A DNA stretch of 64,000 bases, taken from NCBI GenBank assembly GCA_030427835.1, contig JAUICN010000004.1, positions 186,001-250,000 of the forward strand, written 5' to 3'. This document shows, in pieces, positions 34,182-42,632 of the stretch. The DNA comes from Polyangia bacterium. Its GTDB lineage: Bacteria; Myxococcota_A; Polyangia; Polyangiales; JAUICN01. The position numbers and the translations under genes were made by a program. Every line of letters begins with the position of its first letter. Within the stretch, counting starts at the first letter, position 1. The notes below the pieces were generated by a model. The model searched no databases and had not been told where the DNA came from. It saw only the letters and a program-made list of their open reading frames with translations.

Positions 34182-34649
34182 ATGGAAAACGTTCCCATGA
34201 CTCCTGAAGGCTTTGCGGCCATGAAAAAGCAGTTGGCGGAGCTCAAGGCGCTTCGCGTGGGGATTTCCCGCGAGATCGAAGTGGCCCGGGAGCACGGTGA
34301 CCTGAAGGAGAACGCGGAGTACCACGCCGCCAAGGACAAGCAGGGGATCAGCGAAGCCCACATTCGGGATATGGAAGACAAGCTTTCCCGGGCAGAGGTC
34401 ATTGACCCGGCCACCCTGGGCGGTGATCGGGTGAAGTTTGGTGCCACCGTCGATCTCGAGGACGTGGAATCCGGCCAGGCCGTAACCTACCGCATTGTGG
34501 GGGCAGACGAGAGCAACATTGACGAGGGAACCATCTCGGTCACCTCTCCAGTCGGTCGAGCCCTCATCAACAAGGAAGCGGGCGACGAAGTACGGGTGAA
34601 GGCCCCAGGCGGGATCCGCGTCTATGAAGTCCAGAACGTCCGCTGGTAA
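34182..34649 (+). CDS. greA: Transcription elongation factor GreA
   Basis: GreA rescues backtracked RNA polymerase by stimulating cleavage of the transcript 3' end. The 155 residues have the normal length and plan. The N-terminal coiled coil (about 8-78) contains the tip acidic pair in DLKENAEYHAAKDKQ, where the Asp and Glu act at the polymerase active site. The C-terminal domain has the FKBP-like end (RIVGADESNIDEGTISVTSPVGRALINKEAGDEV). A GTG nine bases upstream could also serve. The gene overlaps the start of the pseudouridine synthase gene by 26 bases, so the two are coupled. Confidence 0.96.
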   Translation: MENVPMTPEGFAAMKKQLAELKALRVGISREIEVAREHGDLKENAEYHAAKDKQGISEAHIRDMEDKLSRAEVIDPATLGGDRVKFGATVDLEDVESGQAVTYRIVGADESNIDEGTISVTSPVGRALINKEAGDEVRVKAPGGIRVYEVQNVRW

Positions 34650-35766
34650 CGAAGAAAACGAAGACGAAGCCCTTCCGTCCATCACGTTGCGATTTCCGGT
34701 CCCCCGGGAACACGAGGGCATGCGGGTGGACCAGTTTATCCAAAACCGCATTCCCCGGTTGTCGCGCACCCGTGCAACCGAGATTGTGCGCACATGTGCC
34801 CAGACCGAGGACGGAACAAGGCTCCGCCCGGGCCAACGTGTTCGCCGTGGGCAAGAGATTCAGCTGATTCGGCCCGGGTTTCGGGAGCCGGAAGTCCCCC
34901 TGTATTTCGACGTGCTGACCGACGATGCAGACATGCTGGCGGTGGACAAGCCCTCGGGGCTGCCCATGCACCCCAGCGCCACCTACCACCGGCACACGCT
35001 CACCTACCTATTGAGGCAGCGCTACCCGGAGAACACACCCCATATCGCCCACCGCCTGGACAGGGAAACCAGTGGAATCGTGTTGTGTGCCCGTCACCTT
35101 GAGGCCGAGCGAAACCTCAAGATCCAGTTCCAGGATCGTAAGGTCCGCAAGGCCTACCTTGCCATGGTCACAGGGCATGTACCGGGGGTGCCCCTGTTGG
35201 GGAAAGCCGGTGAACCGAACGGCCTGGAAATCGATCTTCCCCTACGACCTGGCAAGGAAGGCATGCACGTGAAAATGGAGGTGGCTGCCCCCGACCAGGG
35301 GTCTGCAGCGGTCACCCATGCCTGGGCCCTATGCAAAGGAGAAGGGCACAGTCTTCTTTGGTTGGAACCCCACACGGGAAGACAGCACCAACTCAGGGTG
35401 CACCTGGCGGCGCTTGGGCACCCTATTGTGGGCGACAAACTCTACGGTCCCCACGGGGAACAGGCGTTTTTGGAGTTCATTGCCCACAACGCCCAACCCC
35501 ACGAGGATTGGCTAAAACTCACCATTCATCACCGGCAGGCGCTCCACGCCCATGCGGTGGGCTATGCACACCCCACCCGGTCCACTCCCGAGATCACCGT
35601 GGCTCCGCTCCCTGAGGATCTGTGCGAGCTGTGGGAACGGTTGGAGCCCGGCAGCTCCCTTGCGCCCGTGCTGGAGAGGGGGCATCAAAGGCTTTCACAA
35701 TGGCCGATGGCCGCAGACTTGGGTCAAACGCCGGCCTTTGCTACCATCCCAAACCAAGGATCCTGA
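34624..35766 (+). CDS. RluA-family pseudouridine synthase
   Basis: The enzyme converts specific uridines in rRNA or tRNA to pseudouridine. The 380 residues comprise an acidic N-terminal tail, an S4-type RNA-binding domain (about 20-90, GMRVDQFIQNRIPRLSRTRATEIV) and the catalytic domain. The catalytic domain holds the motif HRLDRETSG with the catalytic Asp near residue 143, then RKAYLAMVTG and the RQHQLRVHLAALGHPIVGDKLYG motif. The domain order matches RluC/RluD. The target nucleotide cannot be read from the sequence. A C-terminal extension of about 60 residues is family-variable. The stop shares a base with the next ATG (TGATG), so the lipoprotein downstream is coupled. Confidence 0.92.
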   Translation: MKSRTSAGNEENEDEALPSITLRFPVPREHEGMRVDQFIQNRIPRLSRTRATEIVRTCAQTEDGTRLRPGQRVRRGQEIQLIRPGFREPEVPLYFDVLTDDADMLAVDKPSGLPMHPSATYHRHTLTYLLRQRYPENTPHIAHRLDRETSGIVLCARHLEAERNLKIQFQDRKVRKAYLAMVTGHVPGVPLLGKAGEPNGLEIDLPLRPGKEGMHVKMEVAAPDQGSAAVTHAWALCKGEGHSLLWLEPHTGRQHQLRVHLAALGHPIVGDKLYGPHGEQAFLEFIAHNAQPHEDWLKLTIHHRQALHAHAVGYAHPTRSTPEITVAPLPEDLCELWERLEPGSSLAPVLERGHQRLSQWPMAADLGQTPAFATIPNQGS

Positions 35767-36422
35767 TGAGCGCCCCACCACCCCTGGATAGCAAGCATGG
35801 CCCGTACCAAAAGGCCACTACGCCGTTGAGGCACCCCTTTCGGGTGCTCGCGTCTGTGCTTGTGTGCGGATCGCTTGCGGGTGTGGCCCAGGGCTGCGGA
35901 TCCCAGAACGCGGAAATTCGCCCATCTTCACCTTTTACGGAGGAAATGGCCGTTATTTTTGATGATGGCGCGGATTTCGTAGGAGATCCAGACGTGCTGG
36001 AAGGCCGGTGGCGCCAGGGTTGGTCAGAGGACCTCCAGGCCAGGGTAGGGGGTGCAGATCTGATCGCAGGGATCAAAGTGCGCACGATTCGCACCGACAC
36101 GGACCTCAACCGCCGCCAAACCCATCGGCTTGTGATCCATTTCGAGGAAGTGTACCAGGGCAGGAAACCCTCTGGGGAGCTCACGCTCCTGGTAAGCGAT
36201 GACCAACCCGGATACTCCACCGTGGACGGCAACGACAGGCAACTTCTCCGCGGAACGTTCATGCTCTACCTGAAGTGGGTGCAGGCCCAGGATGGGACGT
36301 TGGGGTCCCACTGGCACCTTTCACCGGGAACCGACCCGGTGATTCGCTACACCCGTTTGGCCATTCGCGGAGCCACCGACTTTAAGCCCCGAAGCTACAC
36401 CGTGGTGCAGCCCACCGAATAG
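35766..36422 (+). CDS. Lipoprotein of unknown function
   Basis: The 218 residues begin with an n-region of about 25 residues, a hydrophobic core and a lipobox (AQGC, Cys near residue 45). The mature domain of about 170 residues mixes strands and short helices (EEMAVIFDDGADFVGDPDVLEG, LIAGIKVRTIRTDTDLNRRQTHRLVIHF, PVIRYTRLAIRG) and has no further Cys, so it is a soluble periplasmic or outer-membrane-facing domain. I do not recognise the family. The ATG is fused to the stop of the upstream gene, an unusual pairing of an RNA-modifying enzyme with a lipoprotein. The gene converges with the kinase gene at 36466. Confidence 0.7.
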   Translation: MSAPPPLDSKHGPYQKATTPLRHPFRVLASVLVCGSLAGVAQGCGSQNAEIRPSSPFTEEMAVIFDDGADFVGDPDVLEGRWRQGWSEDLQARVGGADLIAGIKVRTIRTDTDLNRRQTHRLVIHFEEVYQGRKPSGELTLLVSDDQPGYSTVDGNDRQLLRGTFMLYLKWVQAQDGTLGSHWHLSPGTDPVIRYTRLAIRGATDFKPRSYTVVQPTE

Positions 36423-36465
36423 CCCGAAAAATACCCTGCTGAATGCCCTGCTAGAATCCTATGGT

Positions 36466-37482
36466 TTAATGTGGCTCTTGGGATCGCTGCGGGGGGGCCG
36501 CCGGCGCTCCCTCTGCAGTGAGTGCCAGGGCCTCCAGCCGACGAAGATCCCGTTCGATTTCTTCCTGAAAGAGACCGCGCACCATGGAGGAACACTGGGC
36601 GCGGTCATAGGTAGGGTGGGTGCTCCTTAGAAAGCCGCGCAGGGCCTCCGCAAACTCCCGAGCCGTTTGGTAACGGGCGGAACGGGAGCGGTTCATGGCC
36701 CTTTCCAAAATGGCGCACAGTTCCGGCGGAATGTGGGGGTTGACCTCGGAGCACAACGGAGGCGTCGCTTCGCGCACCTCGAAGATGAGATCCACCTCCG
36801 TACGCGCGGCAAACGGAGGCCGACCCGTACAGAGCTCGTACAGGACACTGCCTGCGCTGAACACGTCGCTGCGGCGATCCAACTGACGGCCATAGGCCTG
36901 TTCCGGCGACATGTATTTGACCTTGCCCTTAATGACGCCCGACCGGGTATTCACCAAACTGTCGGTGGCCTTGGCCACTCCAAAATCGCAAATCTTCACA
37001 AGACCGCTGTAGGAAATAAGAATGTTGGATGGGCTGAAGTCCCGGTGAACAATATGCACCGGCACACCCTGTTCGTCGGTGGATCGATGGGCGTGATCCA
37101 GGCCGTCAAGCGCGCGGCTCATGAGGTAGACACTGTCCGCGAGGCTTGGCCACCGCCCCCGGCGTTGGGAACGTTTCAACACCGAACGCAAATCGGGGCC
37201 GTCCACATATTCGAGAACGAAGTACACGGCCCCATCGCTCTTGCAGAGCTCAAAGACCGAGGCGATGTTGGGGTGCCGCAGCCGCCGGATGATCTTGAAC
37301 TCCTCCGACAACATCAGAACAAACTGGGTGTCCTGCAAATACCTGGTGTGCAGCCGCTTGATGGCCACATCCTGACGAAAGCCGTCGGCGTCAAAGGCAA
37401 ACCCACGGAAAATCTCCGCCATCCCCCCGTGACCCACGCGGTGCAGCAGTGTGTATCTCCCTAGCGTTTCCAGCTCGTTCAT
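36466..37482 (-). CDS. Soluble Ser/Thr protein kinase
   Basis: This is a 338-residue Hanks-type kinase with no transmembrane helix. The motifs are GHGGMAEIF (glycine loop), VAIKRL (lysine), HRDFSPSNIL (catalytic loop, with Phe in place of the usual Val or Ile), CDFGVAK and the activation-segment end KYMSPEQ. After the kinase core (about 8-285) a short helical tail of about 50 residues ends in a Pro/Ala/Gln stretch. It should act in the cytoplasm. The frame opens at a TTG at 37533, but the ATG at 37482 sits just before the core and is preferred. The gene is divergent from the lipoprotein at 37610, with about 127 bases for both promoters. Confidence 0.92.
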   Translation of the reverse strand: MNELETLGRYTLLHRVGHGGMAEIFRGFAFDADGFRQDVAIKRLHTRYLQDTQFVLMLSEEFKIIRRLRHPNIASVFELCKSDGAVYFVLEYVDGPDLRSVLKRSQRRGRWPSLADSVYLMSRALDGLDHAHRSTDEQGVPVHIVHRDFSPSNILISYSGLVKICDFGVAKATDSLVNTRSGVIKGKVKYMSPEQAYGRQLDRRSDVFSAGSVLYELCTGRPPFAARTEVDLIFEVREATPPLCSEVNPHIPPELCAILERAMNRSRSARYQTAREFAEALRGFLRSTHPTYDRAQCSSMVRGLFQEEIERDLRRLEALALTAEGAPAAPPQRSQEPH

Positions 37483-37609
37483 AGGATGTGGACTCAACCC
37501 CAGAGGGGACGGTGAATGCACAGTCTGGGCCAAAAAGCCGCTTTTGCCAAAACTCGCGAAATTGGAACGCTTGATTCACAACCCGTGGGTGTGCGGTAAT
37601 AGGGAAGGT

Positions 37610-38212
37610 ATGAATTCCCGTTCCCCTTCCATGAGTTCAATCCCCCACAGGCGTCGATCGGGGAGGTGTGTTCTGTGGATGGCATTCACGGGGGTAGTGT
37701 TGTGGGTTGCCTGCGGATCCAACAACAAGCCCACGCCCGAGCCCTCCCCGCCGCCATCATCCGCAGGCCCATCCGCTGGTCCATCCGCAGTGGTGCCGAC
37801 CGGGGGCAAGGCCACAACACCCGCGGCGACCAAGGCGGGAAGCGAACCGGAATCCATCGATGAAGACACCTTTGCCATGGAAGTGGTGGGAGCGCGTGAG
37901 CTCCCGGTCGGCGAGCCCCAGCGTTTGCAACTGAAAATACAAACCAAGGGCCCCTGGCATATCAATCAGGAGTACCCCCTGGAGGTATTGCTGAAATCCA
38001 ACCATCCCGAGGTGGTGCACGTGGATACAACGCCCGCGGATCGTAGTACGGCCAACTACGAGGGTGAAACCCAGGTGTGGTTTCCCCTCGTCGTCACGCC
38101 GAAACAGTCCGGTTCCGCCACAATACAGGTGGAGGTGGATTTTGCGGTGTGCACGGACGAAAACTGTGTTCCCGAGCAGCGCATACTCCAGCTGACCCTG
38201 GGAGTGAAATAG
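37610..38212 (+). CDS. Lipoprotein with DsbD-alpha-like domain
   Basis: The 200 residues start with a signal peptide and lipobox (WVAC, Cys near residue 35), then a Pro/Ser/Ala linker. The mature domain (about 85-200) has the immunoglobulin-like strands of the DsbD N-terminal (disulfide corrector) family, including the typical phrase GPWHINQEYPLEV. A two-Cys segment near the C-terminus (FAVCTDENCVPEQ) is the place where DsbD alpha domains carry their redox pair. It may therefore exchange thiols in the periplasm or be a surface lipoprotein that kept the fold. It is 4 bases upstream of prkA, suggesting cotranscription. The family assignment is by pattern only. Confidence 0.65.
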   Translation: MNSRSPSMSSIPHRRRSGRCVLWMAFTGVVLWVACGSNNKPTPEPSPPPSSAGPSAGPSAVVPTGGKATTPAATKAGSEPESIDEDTFAMEVVGARELPVGEPQRLQLKIQTKGPWHINQEYPLEVLLKSNHPEVVHVDTTPADRSTANYEGETQVWFPLVVTPKQSGSATIQVEVDFAVCTDENCVPEQRILQLTLGVK

Positions 38213-38216
38213 CGCC

Positions 38217-40499
38217 ATGGCGGATCCCGAACCATGGAATGTGTGGGAATCCGTAGTGGCCAACGTTCACGACACCTTTGCACAGCAGAGGAGTCTTCTT
38301 TCCTTTGAACAGTACCTTGAGCGCTACCGCCAGGAACCCGAGCGCCAGAGCCGCAATGCCGCCCACTACCTGCTGGACACGGTGGAGCACTTTGGGACCG
38401 AGAGCCGCCCCATGGCGGGGGGTGCCGTGGATCGTTACAAACTGTTTGACCTGGAGTTTGATCCCAGCCCCGACGCACCACGCCTCATCGGGCAGGAATC
38501 CCTACAGGCATCCCTGGTGCAATCCCTGCGTAACTTTGTACGGGAAGGCCGCGCCAATCGTTTGTTGTTGCTCCATGGCCCCAACGGCAGTGCCAAATCC
38601 ACCTTTGTGCGCTGCCTCATGCGGGGCCTTGAACAGTACTCCTCCCTGGAAGAGGGGGCGCTCTACCGATTCAACTGGGTGTTTGAAAAGGAAAGCAGCG
38701 GTAGTTCTATTGGGTTCTCCAATATCGCACGCAGCGCTGGTGGGTTGCGTGGCGTGGTGGGAAGCGATGAAAACAACATCTCCCTTCGCATTCGCGGCAC
38801 GGTGCGTGAGCACCCGCTATTGCTGCTCCCCCTGGCCCAGCGCAGGGCCCTGCTCGAACAGATCCACGGTGAGCGCAAAGCCGCTCCGCCCCGGTGGTTG
38901 TGGGAAGGCCAAGCCAGTCACAAGAACCAACAAATCTTCCAGGCCCTGTTGAGTGCCTACCGCGGGGATCTGGCACGGGTGCTCCAGCATGTGGAAGTGG
39001 AACGCTACGTTCTCTCCAGATTCTACCGAACCGGGGCAGTCACCATTGGACCTGAGATGTCGGTGGACGCATCCGAACGTCAGTTGACCGTGGATAGCCT
39101 TGCCCGGTCCATTCCCGCATCCCTCAGTACCCTGGCGCTCACCGAACCGGTGGGTGAGCTGGTGGATGGGTTGGCCGGGATCATCGAATACAGCGATCTC
39201 ATGAAACGCCCCCTGGACGCCTGGAAATACCTGTTGCTTGCCGTGGAGTCCGGCGAGGTGGCACTTTCCCAATCCAATCTGGCCCTGAATGCGGTCACCA
39301 TTGCCACGTCAAACGAGCTTCACTACGAGGCCTTTCGGCAACATCATGAATACCGGTCCTTCCGCGGGCGTTTGCAGGCCTTCCGTGTGCGCTACCTGGT
39401 GCACTACGACGACGAACAGCGCATCTACGAACGTCAACTCCGTACTCTCGGGCCGCAACCTGCACCCCATACCGGGTTCGTGGCGGCACTGTGGGCCGTG
39501 CTCACCCGACTGCGGCGCGCACAACCCTCGGCTTACGACGATGGAACACTGGGCCACCTTGCCCAGGGCCTGACCCCCATGGAAAAGGCTCATCTCTACG
39601 CCAAGGGGAAGATACCCGCCCGATTGGATGCCGAGCAGGCGCGCCTATTGAGGGGCCACATTGCCAAGGTCAAGCGGGAGGGGGAAGAGACCGCCGAAGA
39701 TACGGGGGCAGCCGAGGGTGAGTTTGGGGTCTCTCCCAGGGACGTGCAGCGGTTTCTCCTAAACGTGGCATCCACGGCCGGCGACCGCACCGTGACTCCC
39801 GTGGATGTGATGGAGGAGATTCGTCGATTTTGCGAAGACGCCGACCACGAAATGTTCGAGATGAACCCGGACCACGGGTACCACGATGCGGGCGGCCTGC
39901 TCGAGCAGGTGCACCGGCAGTGGTTGCTCCGCGTGCAGGATGAGTTGCGTCGAAGTGCGTCCATGGTGGACGAGCAGAGCCACGAGATGCTCTTTGAACG
40001 GTACGTCACCCACGTGTCCTTCTGGTTGAAGAACGAACGCCTGACCGATCCGGTCACAGGCCAGCAACAGGACCCCGATCAGGAACTGATGAACAACGTG
40101 GAAGGCATGTTGGATGTGGCTGCCTCCCAGGAGAAGGCCGAGAACTTCCGCAGGGAGTTGATTCGCACCGTGGCCGGCGTGGCCATCGACCACCCCGGGG
40201 AACCCGTGGACTACCGCACCCTGTTCTCCCAGGAGATCGCAAAGCTCCAGCAGGTGTTCTACGAACAGCGTTCCGAAAAAATCCGTGCCCTGGCGGAGGA
40301 TATTCTGCAGTTCCTCCAACAGGATGAGCAGACCCGAGCCGAGGGCACCGCCGGCTCCCCATCCACGGAGTTGGACACGGCCGGGCAACAGCAGGTCGAG
40401 CAGACGACCCAACGCCTGTTTAGGGACTTCGGATACACGCCCCACAGCCTTCGTATCGCCCTAAGCCAAATCATCGATCGGCCAAATCAGGGGGGCTAG
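38217..40499 (+). CDS. prkA: PrkA-family serine protein kinase / AAA protein
   Basis: The 760-residue protein has the PrkA layout. An N-terminal AAA-type domain (about 80-420) has the P-loop GPNGSAKSTF; upstream of it lie LLSFEQYLERY and HYLLDTVEHFG, both characteristic of the family. A C-terminal helical and kinase-like region follows. PrkA proteins are phosphorylated or phosphorylate others under starvation and, in Bacillus, at sporulation. The usual length is about 630-690, so this one carries extra residues, probably in the central linker (KREGEETAEDTGAAEGEFG). The partner genes yeaH and ycgB found in enterobacteria are absent. A good family match, but the cellular role here is unknown. 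Confidence 0.9.
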   Translation: MADPEPWNVWESVVANVHDTFAQQRSLLSFEQYLERYRQEPERQSRNAAHYLLDTVEHFGTESRPMAGGAVDRYKLFDLEFDPSPDAPRLIGQESLQASLVQSLRNFVREGRANRLLLLHGPNGSAKSTFVRCLMRGLEQYSSLEEGALYRFNWVFEKESSGSSIGFSNIARSAGGLRGVVGSDENNISLRIRGTVREHPLLLLPLAQRRALLEQIHGERKAAPPRWLWEGQASHKNQQIFQALLSAYRGDLARVLQHVEVERYVLSRFYRTGAVTIGPEMSVDASERQLTVDSLARSIPASLSTLALTEPVGELVDGLAGIIEYSDLMKRPLDAWKYLLLAVESGEVALSQSNLALNAVTIATSNELHYEAFRQHHEYRSFRGRLQAFRVRYLVHYDDEQRIYERQLRTLGPQPAPHTGFVAALWAVLTRLRRAQPSAYDDGTLGHLAQGLTPMEKAHLYAKGKIPARLDAEQARLLRGHIAKVKREGEETAEDTGAAEGEFGVSPRDVQRFLLNVASTAGDRTVTPVDVMEEIRRFCEDADHEMFEMNPDHGYHDAGGLLEQVHRQWLLRVQDELRRSASMVDEQSHEMLFERYVTHVSFWLKNERLTDPVTGQQQDPDQELMNNVEGMLDVAASQEKAENFRRELIRTVAGVAIDHPGEPVDYRTLFSQEIAKLQQVFYEQRSEKIRALAEDILQFLQQDEQTRAEGTAGSPSTELDTAGQQQVEQTTQRLFRDFGYTPHSLRIALSQIIDRPNQGG

Positions 40500-40641
40500 G
40501 CACCGCTTTTACCGTGAGACGGGTGGTGGCCTGGGGTGTAGGGGCCCTGGCGGGGCGCGTCATTGGGGCACATATGTAGGGGACAATCCCACATGACCCG
40601 CGGTTTCTGGAGCATTTGCTGTGACCCTTTTGTCCGGATTT

Positions 40642-40658
40642 GGAACATTTTCTGTTCC
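40642..40658. promoter_or_regulatory. Palindrome upstream of the sigma factor gene
   Basis: GGAACATTTTCTGTTCC is a perfect inverted repeat (6-base arms, 5-base spacer) about 90 bases before the sigma-factor ATG. A second paired set, GGCCTGTT at 40664-40671 and AACAGGCC at 40712-40719, lies between. GGAAC is also the core of many ECF -35 elements, so autoregulation is possible; an operator for a dimeric repressor is the alternative. No matching -10 was clear. Confidence 0.4.
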
Positions 40659-40747
40659 AGTGGGGCCTGTTTGGAGCCGCAATTGTGGCATCTGCGGTGT
40701 TTTCGAGTTGGAACAGGCCTTGCATCCTATTTTGGGTAGAGGTGACC

Positions 40748-41326
40748 ATGGACCCCAGCTCCCCCCATACGATGCGAAAGCCCCCGTCCCAGCGCCGGGC
40801 TCCCCACGGTTCCAGTGGGCACCAACTCCACGGCACCCTGCACCGGTGCATGGACAGCCTTCGTGGAACCGCGCTCAGGCTCACCCGGAACCGGGCAGAT
40901 GCGGAAGATCTGCTCCACGACGCGGTGGTTCGTGCGTGGTCTTCCAGGGACAGGTTTGACGACAGCCGCAATGGTGGCGCCTGGATGCACCGCATCCTGA
41001 AAAATACCTTTGTCAGCCACTACAGGCGTGCCCGCCTGGAGCGCACCGTCATGCACGAACAGGGGGTTGCCCTTCAACGGTCCATGAGCAGTCGGCCCCC
41101 CGCCGTGGAATCCAGGCGTGTCTCCAGTGAAGTGCAAGTGGCCATGGATACCCTGCCCGAAAACTACGCCCAGGCCCTTCGGCTCGTGGACCTGGACGAA
41201 ATGAGCTACGTGGACGCGGCCAAGCGTCTGCAATGCCCCGTGGGGACGGTCATGAGCCGCCTGCACCGGGGCCGGCAAATGTTGCGCACAGCCCTGGAAG
41301 ACAACCCAACCCGCAGTGCCGCTTAA
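40748..41326 (+). CDS. ECF-type RNA polymerase sigma factor
   Basis: The 192 residues hold only sigma regions 2 and 4, as in ECF sigma factors. Region 2 (about 30-100) includes LRLTRNRADAEDLLHDAVVRAW and GAWMHRILKNTFVSHYRR. Region 4 (about 130-185) includes a helix-turn-helix with MDTLPENYAQALRLVDLDEMSYVDAAKRLQCPVGTVMSRLHRGR. The start has AGAGGTGA just upstream. No anti-sigma gene is adjacent on either side, so its activity may be controlled otherwise or by an unlinked factor. The upstream palindromes are candidate control sites. The next gene, a rhodanese-MoeB fusion, has its own promoter-like sequence. Confidence 0.92.
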   Translation: MDPSSPHTMRKPPSQRRAPHGSSGHQLHGTLHRCMDSLRGTALRLTRNRADAEDLLHDAVVRAWSSRDRFDDSRNGGAWMHRILKNTFVSHYRRARLERTVMHEQGVALQRSMSSRPPAVESRRVSSEVQVAMDTLPENYAQALRLVDLDEMSYVDAAKRLQCPVGTVMSRLHRGRQMLRTALEDNPTRSAA

Positions 41327-41368
41327 GGCAGCAGTTTAGTATTCTTGACTCATCCGATGGACGAATAA

Positions 41369-41387
41369 GTGAATTTTGGAAATTCAC
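41369..41387. promoter_or_regulatory. Perfect 19-base palindrome before the rhodanese-MoeB gene
   Basis: GTGAATTTTGGAAATTCAC has 8-base perfect arms around TGG. It ends 10 bases before a -35-like TTGACG at 41398. It is AT-rich and lacks a T-tract, so it looks like an operator for a dimeric regulator rather than a terminator for the sigma-factor gene. Confidence 0.6.
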
Positions 41388-41397
41388 CTGGAATCCC

Positions 41398-41425
41398 TTG
41401 ACGGATCCGGCCTGAAATCCATATT
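41398..41425 (+). promoter_or_regulatory. Sigma-70-like promoter of the rhodanese-MoeB gene
   Basis: TTGACG (41398-41403) and CATATT (41420-41425) are separated by 16 bases and lie 22 bases upstream of the ATG at 41447. A ribosome site AGGAGA (41432) follows. The spacing is near ideal; no transcript data can be read from sequence. Confidence 0.45.
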
Positions 41426-41446
41426 GGTGCCAGGAGAACAGGTACC

Positions 41447-42607
41447 ATGGCCAGCTATTCAGACCTCTTGCAGCAGGTTCGCGATTCGATTCAAATCCTC
41501 TCGCTGGAGGACCTCAAGGCCGAACTGGATTCTGCGCAGCCACCCCTGGTGGTGGACGTGCGGGAAAAGGACGAATGGCGCCAGGGCTACATCCCCGGAG
41601 CAATCCACCTACCCCGTGGATTTCTAGAGATGCAGGCCGGGTCTCGACTTCCGGACCCCAGCGCCAACATCGTGGTCTACTGCGCCGGCGGCGTGCGTTC
41701 CGCGTTTGCGGCCAAGGCCCTCCAGGATCTTGGGTACAGCAAGGTTCGCTCCGCCAACCCGGGCTTCGGCAATTGGAAGGACAAGGGCTTTCCCGTGGAA
41801 CGCCCCGTACAGCTCACGGAAGCCCAGCAGGAACGGTACTCCCGCCATCTGCTGTTGCCCGAGGTGGGTGAACTTGGCCAAAAGAAACTACTGGAGTCCC
41901 GAGTGCTGCTGCTCGGTGCTGGAGGCCTCGGTTCCCCGGCCGCCATGTACCTGGCAGCTGCCGGCGTGGGCACCCTGGGCATCATCGACAACGACGTGGT
42001 GGATTCCTCCAACTTGCAGCGCCAAATCCTCCACGGAGAGGACCGGGTAGGGGCCCCCAAGGTCGAAAGTGCGGCCAAGACACTCACCAACCTCAACCCC
42101 GATATCGAGGTCATCCCCTTCCAGGAGCGGCTCACCAGTGAAAACGTGGACCGCATCTTCGACCAAAAGTGGGACGTGATCGTGGACGGGCTGGACAACT
42201 TCCCCACCCGTTATTTGGTCAACGATGCCTCCGTTTGGAAAAACGTTCCCGTAGTGCACGGATCCATCTTTCGATTTGAGGGGCAAGTCACCACCTTCTG
42301 GCCCAAACAGGGCCCCTGCTACCGGTGCCTTTACCCCGAGCCGCCACCGGCACACCTGGCCCCTTCCTGTGCCGAAGCGGGCGTGCTTGGAGTGCTCCCT
42401 GGGATCATCGGAACCCTGCAAGCCACCGAGGCCGTCAAGATCATCCTGGGCAAGGGTGACCCTCTCGTGGGCCGCCTGCTCACCTACGACTCCCTGCGCA
42501 TGAACTTCCGCACCCTGAAGCTCCGCCGCAACACCGACTGCCCCGTCTGCGGCGACGCCCCCACCATCAAGAAGTACATCGACTACGAAGACTTCTGCAG
42601 CCGCTAG
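41447..42607 (+). CDS. Rhodanese-MoeB/ThiF fusion (sulfur-carrier adenylyltransferase)
   Basis: The 386-residue protein joins an N-terminal rhodanese domain (about 15-118) to a MoeB/ThiF-type E1-like enzyme (about 125-386). The rhodanese part has VVDVREKDEW and the active Cys in VYCAGGVRSAF. The E1 part has the nucleotide loop GAGGLGSPAA, the DNDVVDSSNLQRQ segment, the catalytic Cys in PSCAEAG and two zinc CXXC pairs (CYRC, CPVC). MoeB-like enzymes adenylate the C-terminal Gly of MoaD or ThiS-type sulfur carriers, and a fused rhodanese can supply the persulfide. In eukaryotic MOCS3 the rhodanese is C-terminal; here the order is reversed. No carrier or sulfur-pathway gene is adjacent, so the partner (molybdopterin, thiamine or cysteine pathway) is unresolved. 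Confidence 0.9.
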   Translation: MASYSDLLQQVRDSIQILSLEDLKAELDSAQPPLVVDVREKDEWRQGYIPGAIHLPRGFLEMQAGSRLPDPSANIVVYCAGGVRSAFAAKALQDLGYSKVRSANPGFGNWKDKGFPVERPVQLTEAQQERYSRHLLLPEVGELGQKKLLESRVLLLGAGGLGSPAAMYLAAAGVGTLGIIDNDVVDSSNLQRQILHGEDRVGAPKVESAAKTLTNLNPDIEVIPFQERLTSENVDRIFDQKWDVIVDGLDNFPTRYLVNDASVWKNVPVVHGSIFRFEGQVTTFWPKQGPCYRCLYPEPPPAHLAPSCAEAGVLGVLPGIIGTLQATEAVKIILGKGDPLVGRLLTYDSLRMNFRTLKLRRNTDCPVCGDAPTIKKYIDYEDFCSR

Positions 42608-42632
42608 CCCCACCGACGGTGTAGGATCTGCA

